64,000 bases of DNA from Heterobasidion occidentale (Eukaryota > Basidiomycota > Agaricomycetes > Russulales > Bondarzewiaceae): contig JBCAQO010000003.1 of NCBI GenBank assembly GCA_039111635.1, forward strand, positions 372,001 to 436,000. The letters run 5' to 3'. A model generated the notes under the pieces. That model was not told where the DNA came from, ran no database searches, and was given only the letters and a program-made list of their open reading frames with translations. A program made the position numbers and the translations under genes. This document shows positions 38,207-49,796 of this stretch, one piece after another; the first letter of the stretch is position 1, and every line of letters begins with the position of its first letter.

Positions 38207-38926
38207 GGCTGGAGCTCGCGGGGGAACGGGGACGAGGGGGGGAGAAGGACGGGGAGGGCCTTGGGGAAGGCATCGGGAAGCAGGGTTTATATAGGGCGAC
38301 GGGGCCATATGCAGGGTTGGCTGCTTCTATGGCCGGGCACTAACCAGCACGCGGCGCGGACGCAAGATGCGGGGACGAGGAACGCATGGCGCACGCCTAC
38401 GGCCACACCCTCCGATAAGTGCGCCATATGCCTTCGCACATCGCTAGGCACCCGCTGGCACCCGCCGTCGCACTCACACGACGAGCAGCGACTGCAACGC
38501 GCGCGCCCAGACCGCCAGGCAACCCGAAGATGCGACCGCGATCACACGGCAGGCGGGAGTCAATATTTCAGCGTGACATCGCCAGTGAAACTCATTTTAA
38601 TCTCGTTCCTAAATAAATGACTGTAAGGCGTTGGTTTAGCTATAATAATATCCTCAACAGGCATGCCCATTCTTCGAATTTGTGAAGCTTGCACAATCAT
38701 GTTAACCGATCACAGCAGTCGAACGGTACATTGTTACCCTGAACAAGTCTAAAGATGGGAATAGCTGTGTCACGGACCAATATCCACCATTTTACTGGGC
38801 GAAACTCTTCGTAAGGTGAATCCCTCCATCCACTTTGGAGTCAGACTTCAATAAACACGATATGACAATGTCACGCATACAAGTCATGTGAACAGCCAGA
38901 AGTGTGCAAACGCCTGTGTTATCTTA
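38207..38926. other. intergenic between S28 peptidase and tRNA-Met
   Basis: Contains the peptidase promoter at the left. From about 38600 the sequence becomes AT-rich and shows no gene. Confidence 0.5.
38286..38294 (-). promoter_or_regulatory. TATA box of the S28 peptidase gene
   Basis: The minus strand reads CTATATAAA about 80 nt upstream of ATG 38206. It also decides the start: the upstream in-frame ATG at 38308 lies beyond it and should not be transcribed. Confidence 0.7.
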
Positions 38927-39010
38927 AGCAGCATGGCGCAGCTGGTATAGCGCGCAGGGCCCATATTACTGGACACCCTGAGGTCCCTCGATCGAAACGA
39001 GGTGCTGCTA
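38927..39010 (+). tRNA. initiator tRNA-Met(CAT) with 9-nt intron
   Basis: The acceptor stem AGCAGCA pairs with TGCTGCT, giving the A1-U72 pair of eukaryotic initiators. The D stem is GCGC/GCGC, the anticodon stem CAGGG/CCCTG has the initiator-type run of three G-C pairs, and the T arm CCTCG-ATCGAAA-CGAGG has the initiator T loop, which lacks TTC. Anticodon CAT is at 38962-38964. Nine bases (38966-38974) between positions 37 and 38 do not fit the cloverleaf and are read as an intron; its edges could shift by a base. Position 33 is C, as in vertebrate initiators. A T6 run at 39012-39017 is the terminator. Confidence 0.9.
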
Positions 39011-39011
39011 C

Positions 39012-39017
39012 TTTTTT
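39012..39017 (+). terminator. Pol III terminator of initiator tRNA-Met
   Basis: Six T residues begin two bases after the tRNA end. Confidence 0.65.
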
Positions 39018-39131
39018 ACCGTGTCTCGATTGCTCACATCACTGCCGCTTTCGTGGATACCGTCAGATTGTCGGTCTTCGTTGTCCCCGCATGCACTATA
39101 ACAGGTTTCGATACAACAACTACACAAGACC

Positions 39132-40094
39132 CTAATCATCCTCTTCCCCATCTTCGTTATCCGACACAGCTGGCAAGAACGCATGCTTCACGTCCAGAAT
39201 CGTGTCGTTCAGCTCCGTCTGCGACCGCCCCGAGCAATACTCACACCGGCACAAGGGGTCGTTCCGCCCATCGCGCGGCATACCCTTCATCAACCACTCG
39301 GCATGCAGCACGAACTCCTTCGGCGAGCTGAAGTATCGGCACCGCGGGCTCAAGGATCCTGTGAAGGATGCGTGGGAGGGGGTCAGGCGAAGGCAGGAAA
39401 GAGGAGGCGCGCATTAGGTGGTGCGTACCATACAGGTAATAATCGCGTCGGACGTCGTGTTCTTCGTCTGCGCCTGGCTTGCTAGTCTTCTTCACCCAGA
39501 GCGTATACCCCTCCGGCCATTTCCAGAGCGCCCAGATGTGCTCTCCCGCTGAAATCTGACGAGTAAGCTCCTGCCCTTCCCCACAAACGTCAATAGACCA
39601 CACAACGAGAGCCACTCACGTTCCTGGCCCCTCTCGAACACCACCCGCGCCAAATAGCGCCCGATCTTTCTCTTCCACATCTTCGCCGGCCGCTCGCTCG
39701 GCCACACACGCTCGAAGGAGCACACGCGCCCGTCGGTGCCCACAACGTGTGGCTCTGCAGGCGGCACGTTCGTCCTGTCCCCGTCCGACACGCGCAGCGT
39801 GATCTTGTTCCCGCGCACCTCGTAGTACGGGGACAAGCACGTGAACCCGCCGTGCCGCCGCGGTGTTTCTTTCGGCGGCTCTGAGCGCGTGCGAGGCGGC
39901 GGTACCTGCTCCCGTGCAGGATTTTGGCGGTAGGCACCGCGCGCGGGGGCGAGCGGTGGAGGCGGAGGACGAGGAAGCTGATGCACCGGGGCCAAGGTGG
40001 TTGATGCGGAGGATCGCAGCGCGGCGGTCGACGAACGTGGGCCAGGGGCGGGGGGCGCCGATGGGCCACCCATCGTCGTTATCGTTGTCCTCAT
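39132..40094 (-). CDS. Clr2-type (cryptic loci regulator 2) domain protein, copy 1
   Basis: Exons 40094-39620, 39548-39429 and 39358-39132 join in frame to about 273 aa. The start is the first in-frame ATG (MRTTITTMGGPSAPPAP). A Pro/Arg-rich N-terminus leads to RVSDGDRTN and WKRKIGRYLARVVFERGQE, then the Clr2 signature: LWKWPEGYTLWVKK, DYYLYG, FSSPKEFVLHAEWLMKGM and the Cys cluster CRCEYC. The tail is acidic. In fission yeast Clr2 is part of the SHREC deacetylase complex that silences heterochromatin; these short basidiomycete proteins keep only the N-terminal region, so a silencing or chromatin role is inferred, not shown. The four-Cys-type motif may bind zinc. A paralogue lies immediately upstream on the same strand. 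Confidence 0.82.
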
Positions 40095-40589
40095 TGCCTT
40101 GTCGTTTGCGCTCAGCTTCGCGTGATCCTCCACATGTGTGTCTAATGAGTCGAGGTTCGTTATGTTCGTGCGATGAGGCGATAAACGCGCGCGATGGGAA
40201 TATCAAAAGGGTTCTTTCGCTTCGATTAAATTGGTCGTAGACGATTCGTTTGCGTTCAAGGGGCAGCGGGGGAAGGGAAGAAGAAAAAATTACGCGACGC
40301 GATTATATACTGGTCAACAAAGGGTGGAGAAACTCGCTGAGTAAGCATTTTCTACCGAAGGTTACCTAAATAGGCTCCGGAATCTCACCCCATGCACTTC
40401 TGCTTGATTCAAATTATTGTCTTAACAAGAATCTTGTAAATCAAATTTACAACAACAACAAAAGCATTCACAGTTCTTTGTTCTCTTCATAAAAAGTACA
40501 TCTGTCAAAAAATCCTTCAAACTGCATTATCTATGAAATTTAATCAGAATCAATTCCATGAAAATTCTTAAGACATATAAACATACCTT
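40095..40589. other. short spacer between the Clr2-type genes
   Basis: Upstream region of copy 1 and 3' flank of copy 2. AT-rich from 40380. No gene is recognised. Confidence 0.5.
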
Positions 40590-41568
40590 TCAAACAGAGT
40601 CCCATACAGAATTCATGTGGGTATAATCTTTCATCCTAACAGGCACATCTGGAACTTTAAACTCCCTGTGTTTTCTAACCTTATGATGATGATTCTTCTG
40701 GCTTTGAGCATCTGTTCCTTTAAGCATTCTTGTGACTACCAATTGTTTGACTCCACTGCAATATGTGCATCGACAGTCTGGAAGATTGTTTGGCTTCAAA
40801 GGCATGCCTTTCATCAACCACTCCACATGAAAGGCAAATTCATATGGGGATCGAAAGCAGGGCACCTTCGAGGTTGCAGATCCTGAGGTCAGAATATTTG
40901 AGTGCTTGTCATTTAATTGATAAAAAGCAAGAAAAATCCTACCATAAAGGTAATAATCATGTCTGGCATTGAGCTTGTTTGACATCTCTCCGTCCAAGTG
41001 AACATACAAAGTGTAGCCCTTGGGAAATCTTCCTAGCTTCCACTTTGGCTCATTTGCTAGACCAAGAAATGATAATCAGCTTAAATCTCGAGTGTATCTG
41101 GAAAGAGAAACATACGACGCAATGGTCTCCCAAGGTATTGACTGCCAACAGCTTTCCAATGGTTGTTCGCCAGTGCACCGATGCAGCATCATCAAGTCCA
41201 ACAACTTTATAAACTGAGAACGTCTCGTCTTCGAGATCATACTCGTCAAGTGGTGATTCTCTGCCATCGCCATCCGACACTTTGATCGTAATGACATTAT
41301 TCTCGACTCTGAAGGCATCTCTAACGACACTGCAACCCTGTGAGGGAACAATGGTGGATGCGCGCTTCGTCACAGACATCGATAGAGGGTTTCGCTGTGA
41401 AGTGCCTTCGACGGCAGGAGCCTTTATCGAAGGATGAACACCGAGTTTATTTACTCGACGGATGCTCTCAAGCCATGCACGATGGTTTGCTCCCGAGATC
41501 CTGATCTTGAGAGAGGATTTGCTCGAAACAGCTCCTCTGGAAGCATGGGGAACACCACGATTATCCAT
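40590..41568 (-). CDS. Clr2-type domain protein, copy 2
   Basis: Three exons, modelled as 41568-41112, 41056-40943 and 40882-40590, give about 287 aa with the same layout as the neighbouring copy: VSDGDGRES, WRTTIGKLLAVNTLGDHCV, KLGRFPKGYTLYVHL, DYYLYG, FRSPYEFAFHVEWLMKGM and CRCTYC, then a basic His/Lys-rich tail. Start ATG 41568 (MDNRGVPHASRG) is the first in-frame methionine; a longer open frame upstream lacks ATG. The first junction needs a weak GTTTCT donor to keep frame, because the better GTATGT four bases earlier would break it, so the exon edge is uncertain. The DNA is more AT-rich than copy 1, and the two proteins are well diverged, pointing to an old tandem duplication. Confidence 0.75.
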
Positions 41569-43184
41569 GAAGGATCGCGAATAATGATCTGTAGTCACGG
41601 TAAGGCACAGACTCACTTTGCGAGCAAAATTGGAGATATTCACCGATTGTAGAGTCACACGCGTGAGATGGAAGGATCGGGCTTCTAGGTACAAGGAGCG
41701 GGGAGCGCTTCTGAACGCTAAGTAGCGAGTGTGATGGGACACCTTTGATGAAGACGTCAGCGTCAGTCCTAATCGCGGCAGTACTGATAGACGCCGCTCA
41801 CCACGTGAGAATGCCTTATCTTATCCCGTCGCCTCGAGTGGTGTGCAAAGTGGGGAGTCACAGATGGATCGATGAAGTTGGGGGGTATGGTCAAAGTGCT
41901 CTCAGGCAAACGCACCTTCGATCGCTCTTATATATGCATCCACATCGTCAGCTGATCAGATGTTAGATTCTAGATGATTCTAGCGCAATCTAGAAGAGGA
42001 CATTTTACGGGCTGATTGACTCGACTTTAGGAGGTCATTGGCCGGTAGCTCCCTTGTTCTTGCTATTGTTTGAAAAATGAGCGATTGAGCCATCAGAAGG
42101 GACTTGCATGCGTTCTATTCCAACATACCGACCGGTCATCTCGTTGGTGGCGATCACAGCCCATACCTGTTGAATTGTTTTCTCTTCGTATGAAAACAAT
42201 GATTTGGATTTCATAAAATACTGGAGGAAACACAGCAATACTGGCAGAGTAGACTCGGTAGACACTGTGGCGAAGATATTGCAGGCGGCAAGGTGACGCA
42301 CGAAGTCGCACAAGGCGTAGATGAGTCAATGACAGTCAATGGATTCAGACTCTTCAATGCGTGGAACATCTGATTGCGAAGAGCACGATCAACTGACAAG
42401 AATAGGCTAAACCTGATAAGACCTCCAACATACCAGGAAGCACTCAGGACGCGGAGGAGTGAGGCAAACACACTGGTACAGTATCTGATTGAGGCTCTTG
42501 ATCCCACGAGGTCAAATCTCGAATGGCTACGACAGAGGTGTAGGACATACCAGCAGACTCCAGACTACACGCACCTCGGATGTACTCATTCTCGAAGATC
42601 GAAGGCTGCTCTCGTCAAGCGGATTATGACTGCGATTGTCCAGTTCATCACCTGTGTTCGAGGATGGGCACCTTTGAGCCGGTCTGTATATGGAGAGGAG
42701 TCAAAGAACGCGGCCAGACGAAGGCCTTCGGAGTTGCAAACGATGCATGTGACTCAACCAAACTCGACTGCCTTACCTTTCGTGTTTCCCCTGATCCACG
42801 ACAGCCCACAATCTAACGAAGATCCATGAGCGTGGCAAGGGGGTCTGCGGCTAAGGTCACCACGTCCGGTGGGTGTCGGATGCCCAGCTACAGCCAATTG
42901 CCACGACTCGGACAATGACTGGCTTCCCACTGGCTTCCTAGCATACTTCTCTAAATTCGATCGAAGTCGACTTCCACAAATCTCAACTGGAACTCACATG
43001 CTCTTGACCACCTGACACAGTTCCTCGTCAAGTCAGTCTTCTCAAGGTCTCACGTACTTATCGCCTTTGGCACGCAGTTGGCGCTGGGTGGTACATAAGG
43101 GCTTGCAACCGAGCATTAGCGAATGTTCTCCACCTCCCTGAATCTTCGCCTTTCCTTCAGCTAGTCCGAGAGACCGAATACATA
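41569..43184. other. intergenic, possible gene remnant
   Basis: A minus-strand stretch at 42035-42507 has protein-like reading (MGSRASIRYCTSVF, then in another frame QQVWAVIATNEMTGRYVGIE), which could be two exons of an unknown gene or a remnant. No family is recognised. Other frames here look random. Confidence 0.35.
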
Positions 43185-44961
43185 ATGGAAAGTGAAACCC
43201 GAAAGCGTGTGCCGTATGGTGAGTCTTCATCTGCAAGATCATGAATTCATCTCTGATACTGAAACACAGTGCGCCTGGGCAACTCTGGACTGAAGGTGTC
43301 GCGGATTATCCTGGGATGCATGTCATATGGTTCTTCTGAATGGATGCCTTGGGTGCTCGGCGAGGAGGAAGGGATCAGGCATATCAAGGCTGCGTGAGTG
43401 ATCTCTTCATCTCACTTACACCAAACTCAAATCTGTTTCATACAGCTACGATATTGGGATCCAGACGTTCGATACCGCCAATGTATGTCGGCCAATATTG
43501 TGCTGGAAAGCTCATTGAGAACGGTTTCAGATCTACTCGAAAGGGCTATCTGAAGTGATCCTTGGCAAGGCAATCAAACAACACAATCTCCCTCGCGAAG
43601 AACTTGTCATCATGACGAAGGTCAATCCCAGTCATCTATAAGCGAGAGCTGTGCCGTGACGATTCTTCGACTGCTAAGGTCCACGGCCTCGTAACACGAA
43701 CGGTGACGGAAAAATATGTCAAACAGAATCCGGAGGACTTCGGATATGTTAATCAAGAAGGCCTTAGTCGAAAGCATATCTTCGACTCTGTCAAGCACAG
43801 TTTGCGGCGCTTGCAGCTAGATTATATCGACGTATTGCAATGTAAGCATATCCCTACTACTTTTTGACCTTCAAAAGTCGACTTGTGGCACTCCGTCGTC
43901 CTCAGGCCATCGATTTGACGAGAATACGCCTATTGAGGAGACCGTGAGTAGTGTCATGTACCCACACATGTTCTCTCTAAGACAAACACCAGATGCAAGC
44001 GCTTCATGACGTAGTCCGCGCTGGGTGGGTTCGCTACATTGGTATGAGCTCCTGCTGGGCCTGGCAATGTGCGTATCAATATGCACGGGGATTCCGAATC
44101 TCGCTCACTGAAACGTCCTTGGGGAGTCTAGTTCATGCTATGCAAAGTATATCCTTATCGCATTGTTTTATCAATTTTATTGATCTCTCACCTCGAAAGA
44201 CTACGCAATCTCGCACAGTTTGACCCCATTCATATCGATGCAGAATCACTACAACATGATCTACCGAGAAGAAGAGCGAGAGATGATGCCTGTTTTGAAG
44301 GTATTTTTCTGTAAATTTTCCGCCCGCGTTCTTCGTCTCATTGTGTCAGCATTTTGGTGTTGCGTCAATACCGTGGTCGCCCCTTGGACGTGGTCTCCTT
44401 GCTCGTCCCGCAAGATCGGAACAAACTACGCGTGGAAGTTTTGATCGGTGCGTATAGGCCATTTTAGCATTTGCCCGCCTGACCATTCAAGCATAGATGG
44501 CACGCGATGTATCTTGCCGATTCAGGGGCCGCACAGGTCATCGATAGGTAGGTTTCTAATTCTATCTTATCTGGTCTTGGGTTTCATGTTGTTTTCGCTA
44601 GAGTGGAAAAGCTTTCAAAGAACAAGGGAGTTTCCATGGCTCAAATCTCGATCGCATGGATCCTGTCCAAGGACAGTAAGTCAGCTTTTGTTCTCATTCA
44701 GCAGTCGTCCGAGCTCAAATCCCTCTGAATCCTGTCACATCAGTCGTGGCGGCGCCAGTGATCGGTACTACCTCGCTTGACAATCTGTATGACATTGTTG
44801 GTAAGTTCATCCTGACAGATACTTTCCTGCTGAAGACCTTTACATCTGTATCTGCATTTACTTTGTATTCCCCAGGCGGACTAGACGTGAGCCTCACAAG
44901 TGATGAGGTGAAGTATTTGGAGGAGGCGTATAGGCCAATGCCCATTCTTGGACATACTTAG
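43185..44961 (+). CDS. aldo/keto reductase
   Basis: Around ten exons from ATG 43185 to TAG 44961, starting 43185-43218, 43270-43393, 43446-43482, 43531 onward. The protein begins MESETRKRVPYVRLGNSGLK, then FDTANIYSKGLSE (Asp and Tyr of the catalytic tetrad), IMTK (Lys), LQLDYIDVLQ, TPIEETMQALHDVVRAGWV, YIGMSSCWAWQ, FISMQNHYNMIYREEERE, SMAQISIAWIL and VIGTTSL, all in the order of the fungal aryl-alcohol-dehydrogenase/versiconal-reductase-like AKR group. It reduces aldehydes or ketones with NADPH; substrate unknown. The exons GSFDR, WHAMYLADSGAAQVIDR and VEKLSKNKGVS are split by short introns. One intron uses a GTCAAT donor and TAAG acceptor, so that junction is less sure. Confidence 0.88.
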
Positions 44962-47455
44962 TTTTCGTTCTGCACATGTATCACAGACTGCGAAAACTCC
45001 ACCAACAAAACACAAACACTCGCTTGTTTTTTTCTGCGAGGCCGTGTTCCGCATGTTACAAACGATGGCGACGTGCGTCGGAAAGTACGTGTGTTTTTGC
45101 TTCCACAACTCTGAAAGACTTTCCGATTATCTGACATAGCCTTTCACACCATGAAGTTCTCTCACTCTCAAGGCATTTGACGCTGGAAGTGCTTAATCGA
45201 ATAGATCGTGTATCTCCGTGCATATGACTCGAAACCAAAGAAAAAATATCCTAGTATAGCAGTGCTTTCCGTGATAATAAGACCATCGATGTCGTTCGGA
45301 TCAATCCGAGTTTCCTAGACGCTGTTAGAGCATTGTGTCTAATTTCAGCTCGTTCAGAGGCATAATAGCGAAATGCTGTCCAGGATGCTGTTTATGGTAG
45401 AATTTGAGAGCCTTAATACTTACTATGTCTTCTGTAGGCCGGAAAAGCGACAATATCGTCGTTTCGGGAGAGATAACAACAAAGACCACCCCTTCCTTTG
45501 TTCCCGATGCGAGCTGCATGACGACTGCGCTCGAGAAGCACCTGCATCAACTCGTCCTCTACCGTAGACTCCAAGATTGGAACATACTGCGGTTACTTAC
45601 CAGTGTAAGGGGTTGGACGGATCCTCCCGGGCTGGAGAACTGTGCCTGCCCTGAAGCTTCGGAATGATCACAGTCTCACAGATCAAGATCGCGACGTCGA
45701 GGCGTGACAGCCTGTGTCTGCCTGTGTCCGCTGTATCCATAGTGGCGTACGATTTTTGCTCCCCTTTCCTCGATGGAGCTGCAGGCTGTGCGTGGGGTTT
45801 TGAATCTGCCCGGACGAAAGTTTAATTGACTTGTTCCGTGGCCATACCGAGCGAATGTTCTTTCGGAGAGATTACACTTCCGCGTAGAGAAAAAAGCAAC
45901 TCAACTTCCCATGATGCACGAGAGCCTCGCAAGCTGTAGATCAGTCGGCTGCAGACGCAGTGAAGGTACGGAGTAAATGACTGTGCACAAGTGGAGTGTT
46001 CTGTTACCGGAAGCGACGGGTCGGAGCTCGTGTAAAGTGACTCACGAAGTCGGGGTGCCACGTGGCAGCTTCAACTGTTGGAACATCATCTTGGGTCTTG
46101 ACAGCTACGAGCAGCGGACTCAGCAACTCACCTATCATCATGGGTGTCTACCACTACCATGTCTACTTATGAATCATCCTAGAGATTACCACAAGGATAG
46201 GTTCCAAGCTTCGCATCTTTCCATGAATTACAAGAAAGGAAATAACTTCTATAATCGATAGAGAGCCGGTTACAGTTGCTTTCTCTTCGATTCCAGAGCG
46301 ATGTACGTTGTTTTCACCACAGCTATGATTCTCTCGCATGCGGTAAACGCTTGCACTCACTAGCTGCTGCGAATTGATCAAAGCTCGATCTTGCTGATCA
46401 CGCCTGACACCAGCCCTCAAATAAGCTTGCCGGCCATTCGCACGTTGCCAGATTCTTCCAGTCATCCTTACTGTTGTGACCAGTTTCATACAGCATGCAC
46501 TTCTATGATGGGCTGCACTGGATCACGCCTCCACACTGTCACCGAGATAGTCCGGACTCCGAGGCGATTATGGCTATCATGATCGGCAAGTTGACCTGCA
46601 GACATACAAAATTATATTCAAGTCAGGCGCAAAAGGTACACCAACAACAGGTTCTGGGGCCGTTTGTTGATAGAGACGGAGCGCCTACGAATCTCGGATC
46701 TGAAAAAGGCCCCGAGCTCAAGAGCGCTCAAGGCTCCGTTCTCATGACTGGTTTACAGCTTTTCTTCCGTTTGTATCCCCGATAGCACCCAATAGCTCTT
46801 GAATGTTTGGTGCCCAGTCGAGCAACTTTGCGTTTCATCGTCACGGCCATCCCGCCGTGCCTCTGACCATCCTGAGTCTATGCTCAAGCATGGTCGCATA
46901 CAGACAGGTGGCATACAGACAGGTTCTCGGACAGTATCTTCAAAACGCGGTGGTACACTCAAACCGTGGCCATGATTGACAGATAATGTTCATTCACCCT
47001 GACGCTTATTACCGCTGCTCGTCCGGCAGTGCAGTGCACATCAAGGACACACCGGCCTCTGGGGAAAAATTCATCCAGCTCAAAGCTCCTACATGTTTCT
47101 ACTTTACGGCAGAGTCGCCATTCGTTTACCGTCCGCATCCTCAAGCTTATCAACATGATTAGCGTGCTGCACCAGACCCATCATACCCGCCTGCTGACAC
47201 AGATGGAGAAGGTGCGCGGATCGACAGCTCTAATCAGTTGCTCGTGTTCGCATGTTCAGAGGAGGTCGAGCTTTACATATAAAGCTGTCTATGTGTGTCC
47301 ATACTCCTCACTCAACACCACATCCTGAACACACTTCAGTGTTGACTTATTCCGAGCACTTTGGCCTGTACATCCTATTGTGAGTATGATATCTTCCTTT
47401 TATGGCTATCATCTCAATTGTCTGACCCTCATTCACCAAGCCTACGTTAATTCCA
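44962..47455. other. 2.5 kb without a recognised gene
   Basis: No exon chain with family similarity is seen on either strand. A minus-strand frame at 45325-45519 (VVFVVISPETTILSLFRPTE) looks exon-like but isolated. The right end holds the promoter of the amine oxidase. Confidence 0.45.
47277..47283 (+). promoter_or_regulatory. possible TATA box of the amine oxidase gene
   Basis: ACATATAAAG lies 173 nt upstream of ATG 47456. The distance allows a 5' UTR of about 140 nt; no other TATA-like element is closer. Confidence 0.4.
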
Positions 47456-48970
47456 ATGGCCCCGACGTTCACCAAACCATTGCCTTCAGTTTCTTCACCT
47501 TTGGACATCGGCATCGTTGGTGGCGGCGTTGCTGGGCTCTATTCAGCCCTCCTTCTCATGAAAGCAGGCCATAATGTCCACATTTTTGAGGCGAATAATC
47601 GCGTCGGGGGTCGCATCTACACTCACCACTTCTCATCCGAGAAAAATCAGTACTTCGAGGCTGGCGCGATGCGCATTCCTAATTCATCCATGCAAAAGGT
47701 CGTGCTCGACTTGATTGCACACCTCAACGCCCGCAGCGACCTCCCTTCCGATAAACACATCCGCCTCATCCCTTACATTCTCAACAGCTCTGGAAATTGC
47801 CTTTACGTGAACGGCCTTCGGAGGGACGGGCATCGCGTCATGAACACGACGCCTGCAGATATCAACTGGGATGTCCCGCCCCGATACCTCGGACGAACAG
47901 CAGGCTCTCTCTTGATGGAGGTCCTTCGACCTTTCCTCGAGGATCTAGAACGGGACTTCGAGCGCGGGTTTGAATCCCTCCTGAAATTCGACAGCCTCTC
48001 CTTCCGCGACTACCTCAAATTGATCTCTCAGTGGGAGGACGAGGTGATTGATTTTGTGGAGACAGTTTGCTCCCAGACGAACCAGTATGCGCTCGGCTGT
48101 GTCGAGATCGTCATGCAGCACCTGGACTTCATGACGCAGGAGTGGTTCACGATTGAAGATGGTATGGATCGCCTTCCCCAAGCGATCGCGCACGTCATCG
48201 GTCTCGACAAGATCACTTTTGGTGCCCGCGTTACCGGCATTCATAATACGGAACATGGCGTTGACATCACAGCACAAGGATACAACGGTATCTTCCGACA
48301 TTCCTTCGACAAAGTCATCTTGGCAATCCCTCCCGCTGCCTTGAAGATGATCGCTGATCGCTCTCGATGGAGTCCTTCGAAAGAGCTGGCCATCCGTTCG
48401 ATGCACTTCGAGCCCTTATACAAAATGGGCATGCGCTTCAAAACCCGATTTTGGGAGCGCGGATCCGCCAACAGAGGGGGCCAATCAGCGACGGATCTTC
48501 CAATTCGGTGGATAGTCTACCCGTCCAATGGCATCGGTGATGACGGGCCTGGCGTTCTTTTGCTCTACTCCTGGATGACGGACGCCAGTACATGGCTCTT
48601 CCTGACTGAGATCGAGCGCCGAAGCCTAGCCCTCCGCTGCCTGGACGAAGTGTATCCGGACGTCGATGTATACGGCCAACTCATGGAGACGTTCGACATT
48701 GCATGGGCAGCGCAAAACGCGACGGGAGACGCGATGTTCCTTCCTGGCCAATTCCATACGCGCTTTGAGCATGCTCGTAGGCCTGAAGGGAATGTCTATT
48801 TTGCAGGCGAACACCTCTCCAAACACCATACGTGGATCGCTGGTGCCCTGCTATCTGCTTTGCACAGCGTGCAGGAGCTCCTTGGTGATAGTTCCGGGAC
48901 CACGGTGGAACCGTTTGCTCCTATTCGACCGCTTTCTATTTTCGAGTCTTCGATTCAGTATGACATTTAA
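47456..48970 (+). CDS. flavin amine oxidase (L-amino-acid-oxidase type)
   Basis: A single uninterrupted frame of 504 aa. The Rossmann motif DIGIVGGGVAGLYSALLL lies at residues 17-34, followed by HIFEANNRVGGRIYT and the substrate-side motif EAGAMRIP. The C-terminal FAD motif is NVYFAGEHLSKHHTWIAGAL. This architecture is that of flavin amine oxidases (MAO/LAAO superfamily), and the EAGAMR block is usual in L-amino-acid oxidases. The reaction would convert an L-amino acid or amine to the keto acid or aldehyde with NH3 and H2O2. No signal peptide is visible, so it is probably intracellular. The absence of introns stands out against the intron-dense neighbours. Confidence 0.92.
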   Translation: MAPTFTKPLPSVSSPLDIGIVGGGVAGLYSALLLMKAGHNVHIFEANNRVGGRIYTHHFSSEKNQYFEAGAMRIPNSSMQKVVLDLIAHLNARSDLPSDKHIRLIPYILNSSGNCLYVNGLRRDGHRVMNTTPADINWDVPPRYLGRTAGSLLMEVLRPFLEDLERDFERGFESLLKFDSLSFRDYLKLISQWEDEVIDFVETVCSQTNQYALGCVEIVMQHLDFMTQEWFTIEDGMDRLPQAIAHVIGLDKITFGARVTGIHNTEHGVDITAQGYNGIFRHSFDKVILAIPPAALKMIADRSRWSPSKELAIRSMHFEPLYKMGMRFKTRFWERGSANRGGQSATDLPIRWIVYPSNGIGDDGPGVLLLYSWMTDASTWLFLTEIERRSLALRCLDEVYPDVDVYGQLMETFDIAWAAQNATGDAMFLPGQFHTRFEHARRPEGNVYFAGEHLSKHHTWIAGALLSALHSVQELLGDSSGTTVEPFAPIRPLSIFESSIQYDI

Positions 48971-49796
48971 TAACTTGATCATACATCATGCATCATGGTT
49001 CGCCCTGCCATGCTTAATGACAGGGTTTTCTTGTGTTCGACTTACAAAGTCATAAAGAGGCCGTATTCTTTCTTGTATTTATCGAGATATACATATTTAT
49101 CAGATCGCTTACGCTGTACTTGTATGGCTAGTTTTTCAGCACGTACGCAATATTTATGGACCGCGTCTCGAGTATATAATTGTAGTTACCGTCTCTTATC
49201 AGCGCATTGCACCGGCCCGCACTGACCCGGCTGAGAGAGTCCCAGCTGCGCCAGCCTCGGGACTAAAATCAAAACCGCGTCAATTTCGCCAATGCGCTTT
49301 CGCTCAACGACCTCTCGACTTTTTGCGTTGCACGGCATTGCGACTCTCGACTTATGCGCCACATTATCTCTCGCGTGGCTATACGTGGCTCTTGCATGGA
49401 GCAGTCTGTCCATGCTGGATTTTGCCACGCTTGACCCTGCTGATGCATTTTCATCACTCATGGACGACACAAGCACTCATAGCCAATCAACTATGCATCT
49501 TCTTCCTACGATAGTCTTACTGACGAGAAGCGCGTCACATGTTATCATGGATCAATGCGCTTTGGAAGACTGCGCCTGGATCTTCACGCGTTCGTTTCAT
49601 ATGAGAAGCCGCTTTGACCATCCTATTTGACAGTCCGGTCCAAGTTTCACTGTTGAGTGTGGCATGTGGCTGGGGTCTGTTTTGACCTCTCAACTTTCCT
49701 TAAAAGCCTACCCCCGCATGTCTTCGCGTGTCTTCCCCCTCTTCTACTCACGTCCTATTTGTCGAAAACTTTCATCTCAATCATCCATCACTACCC
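48971..49796. other. intergenic
   Basis: 3' flank of the amine oxidase and promoter of the TFIIB-like gene. A plus-strand frame at 49292-49630 (112 aa) is somewhat hydrophobic but has no family signature and no supporting context. Confidence 0.45.

Noticed and set aside
38206..38308. Longer start (ATG 38308) for the S28 peptidase
   Set aside because: It lies upstream of the TATA box and would bury the signal peptide 34 residues inside the protein.
40095..40206. Upstream extension of the first Clr2-type gene
   Set aside because: The frame is open but has no ATG; starts there would need GTG or TTG.
42374..42829. 151-aa plus-strand frame
   Set aside because: No signature; the opposite strand looks at least as coding-like, and neither is convincing.
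49292..49630. 112-aa plus-strand frame between the amine oxidase and the TFIIB-like gene
   Set aside because: No homology signature, no introns or promoter context; probably chance.
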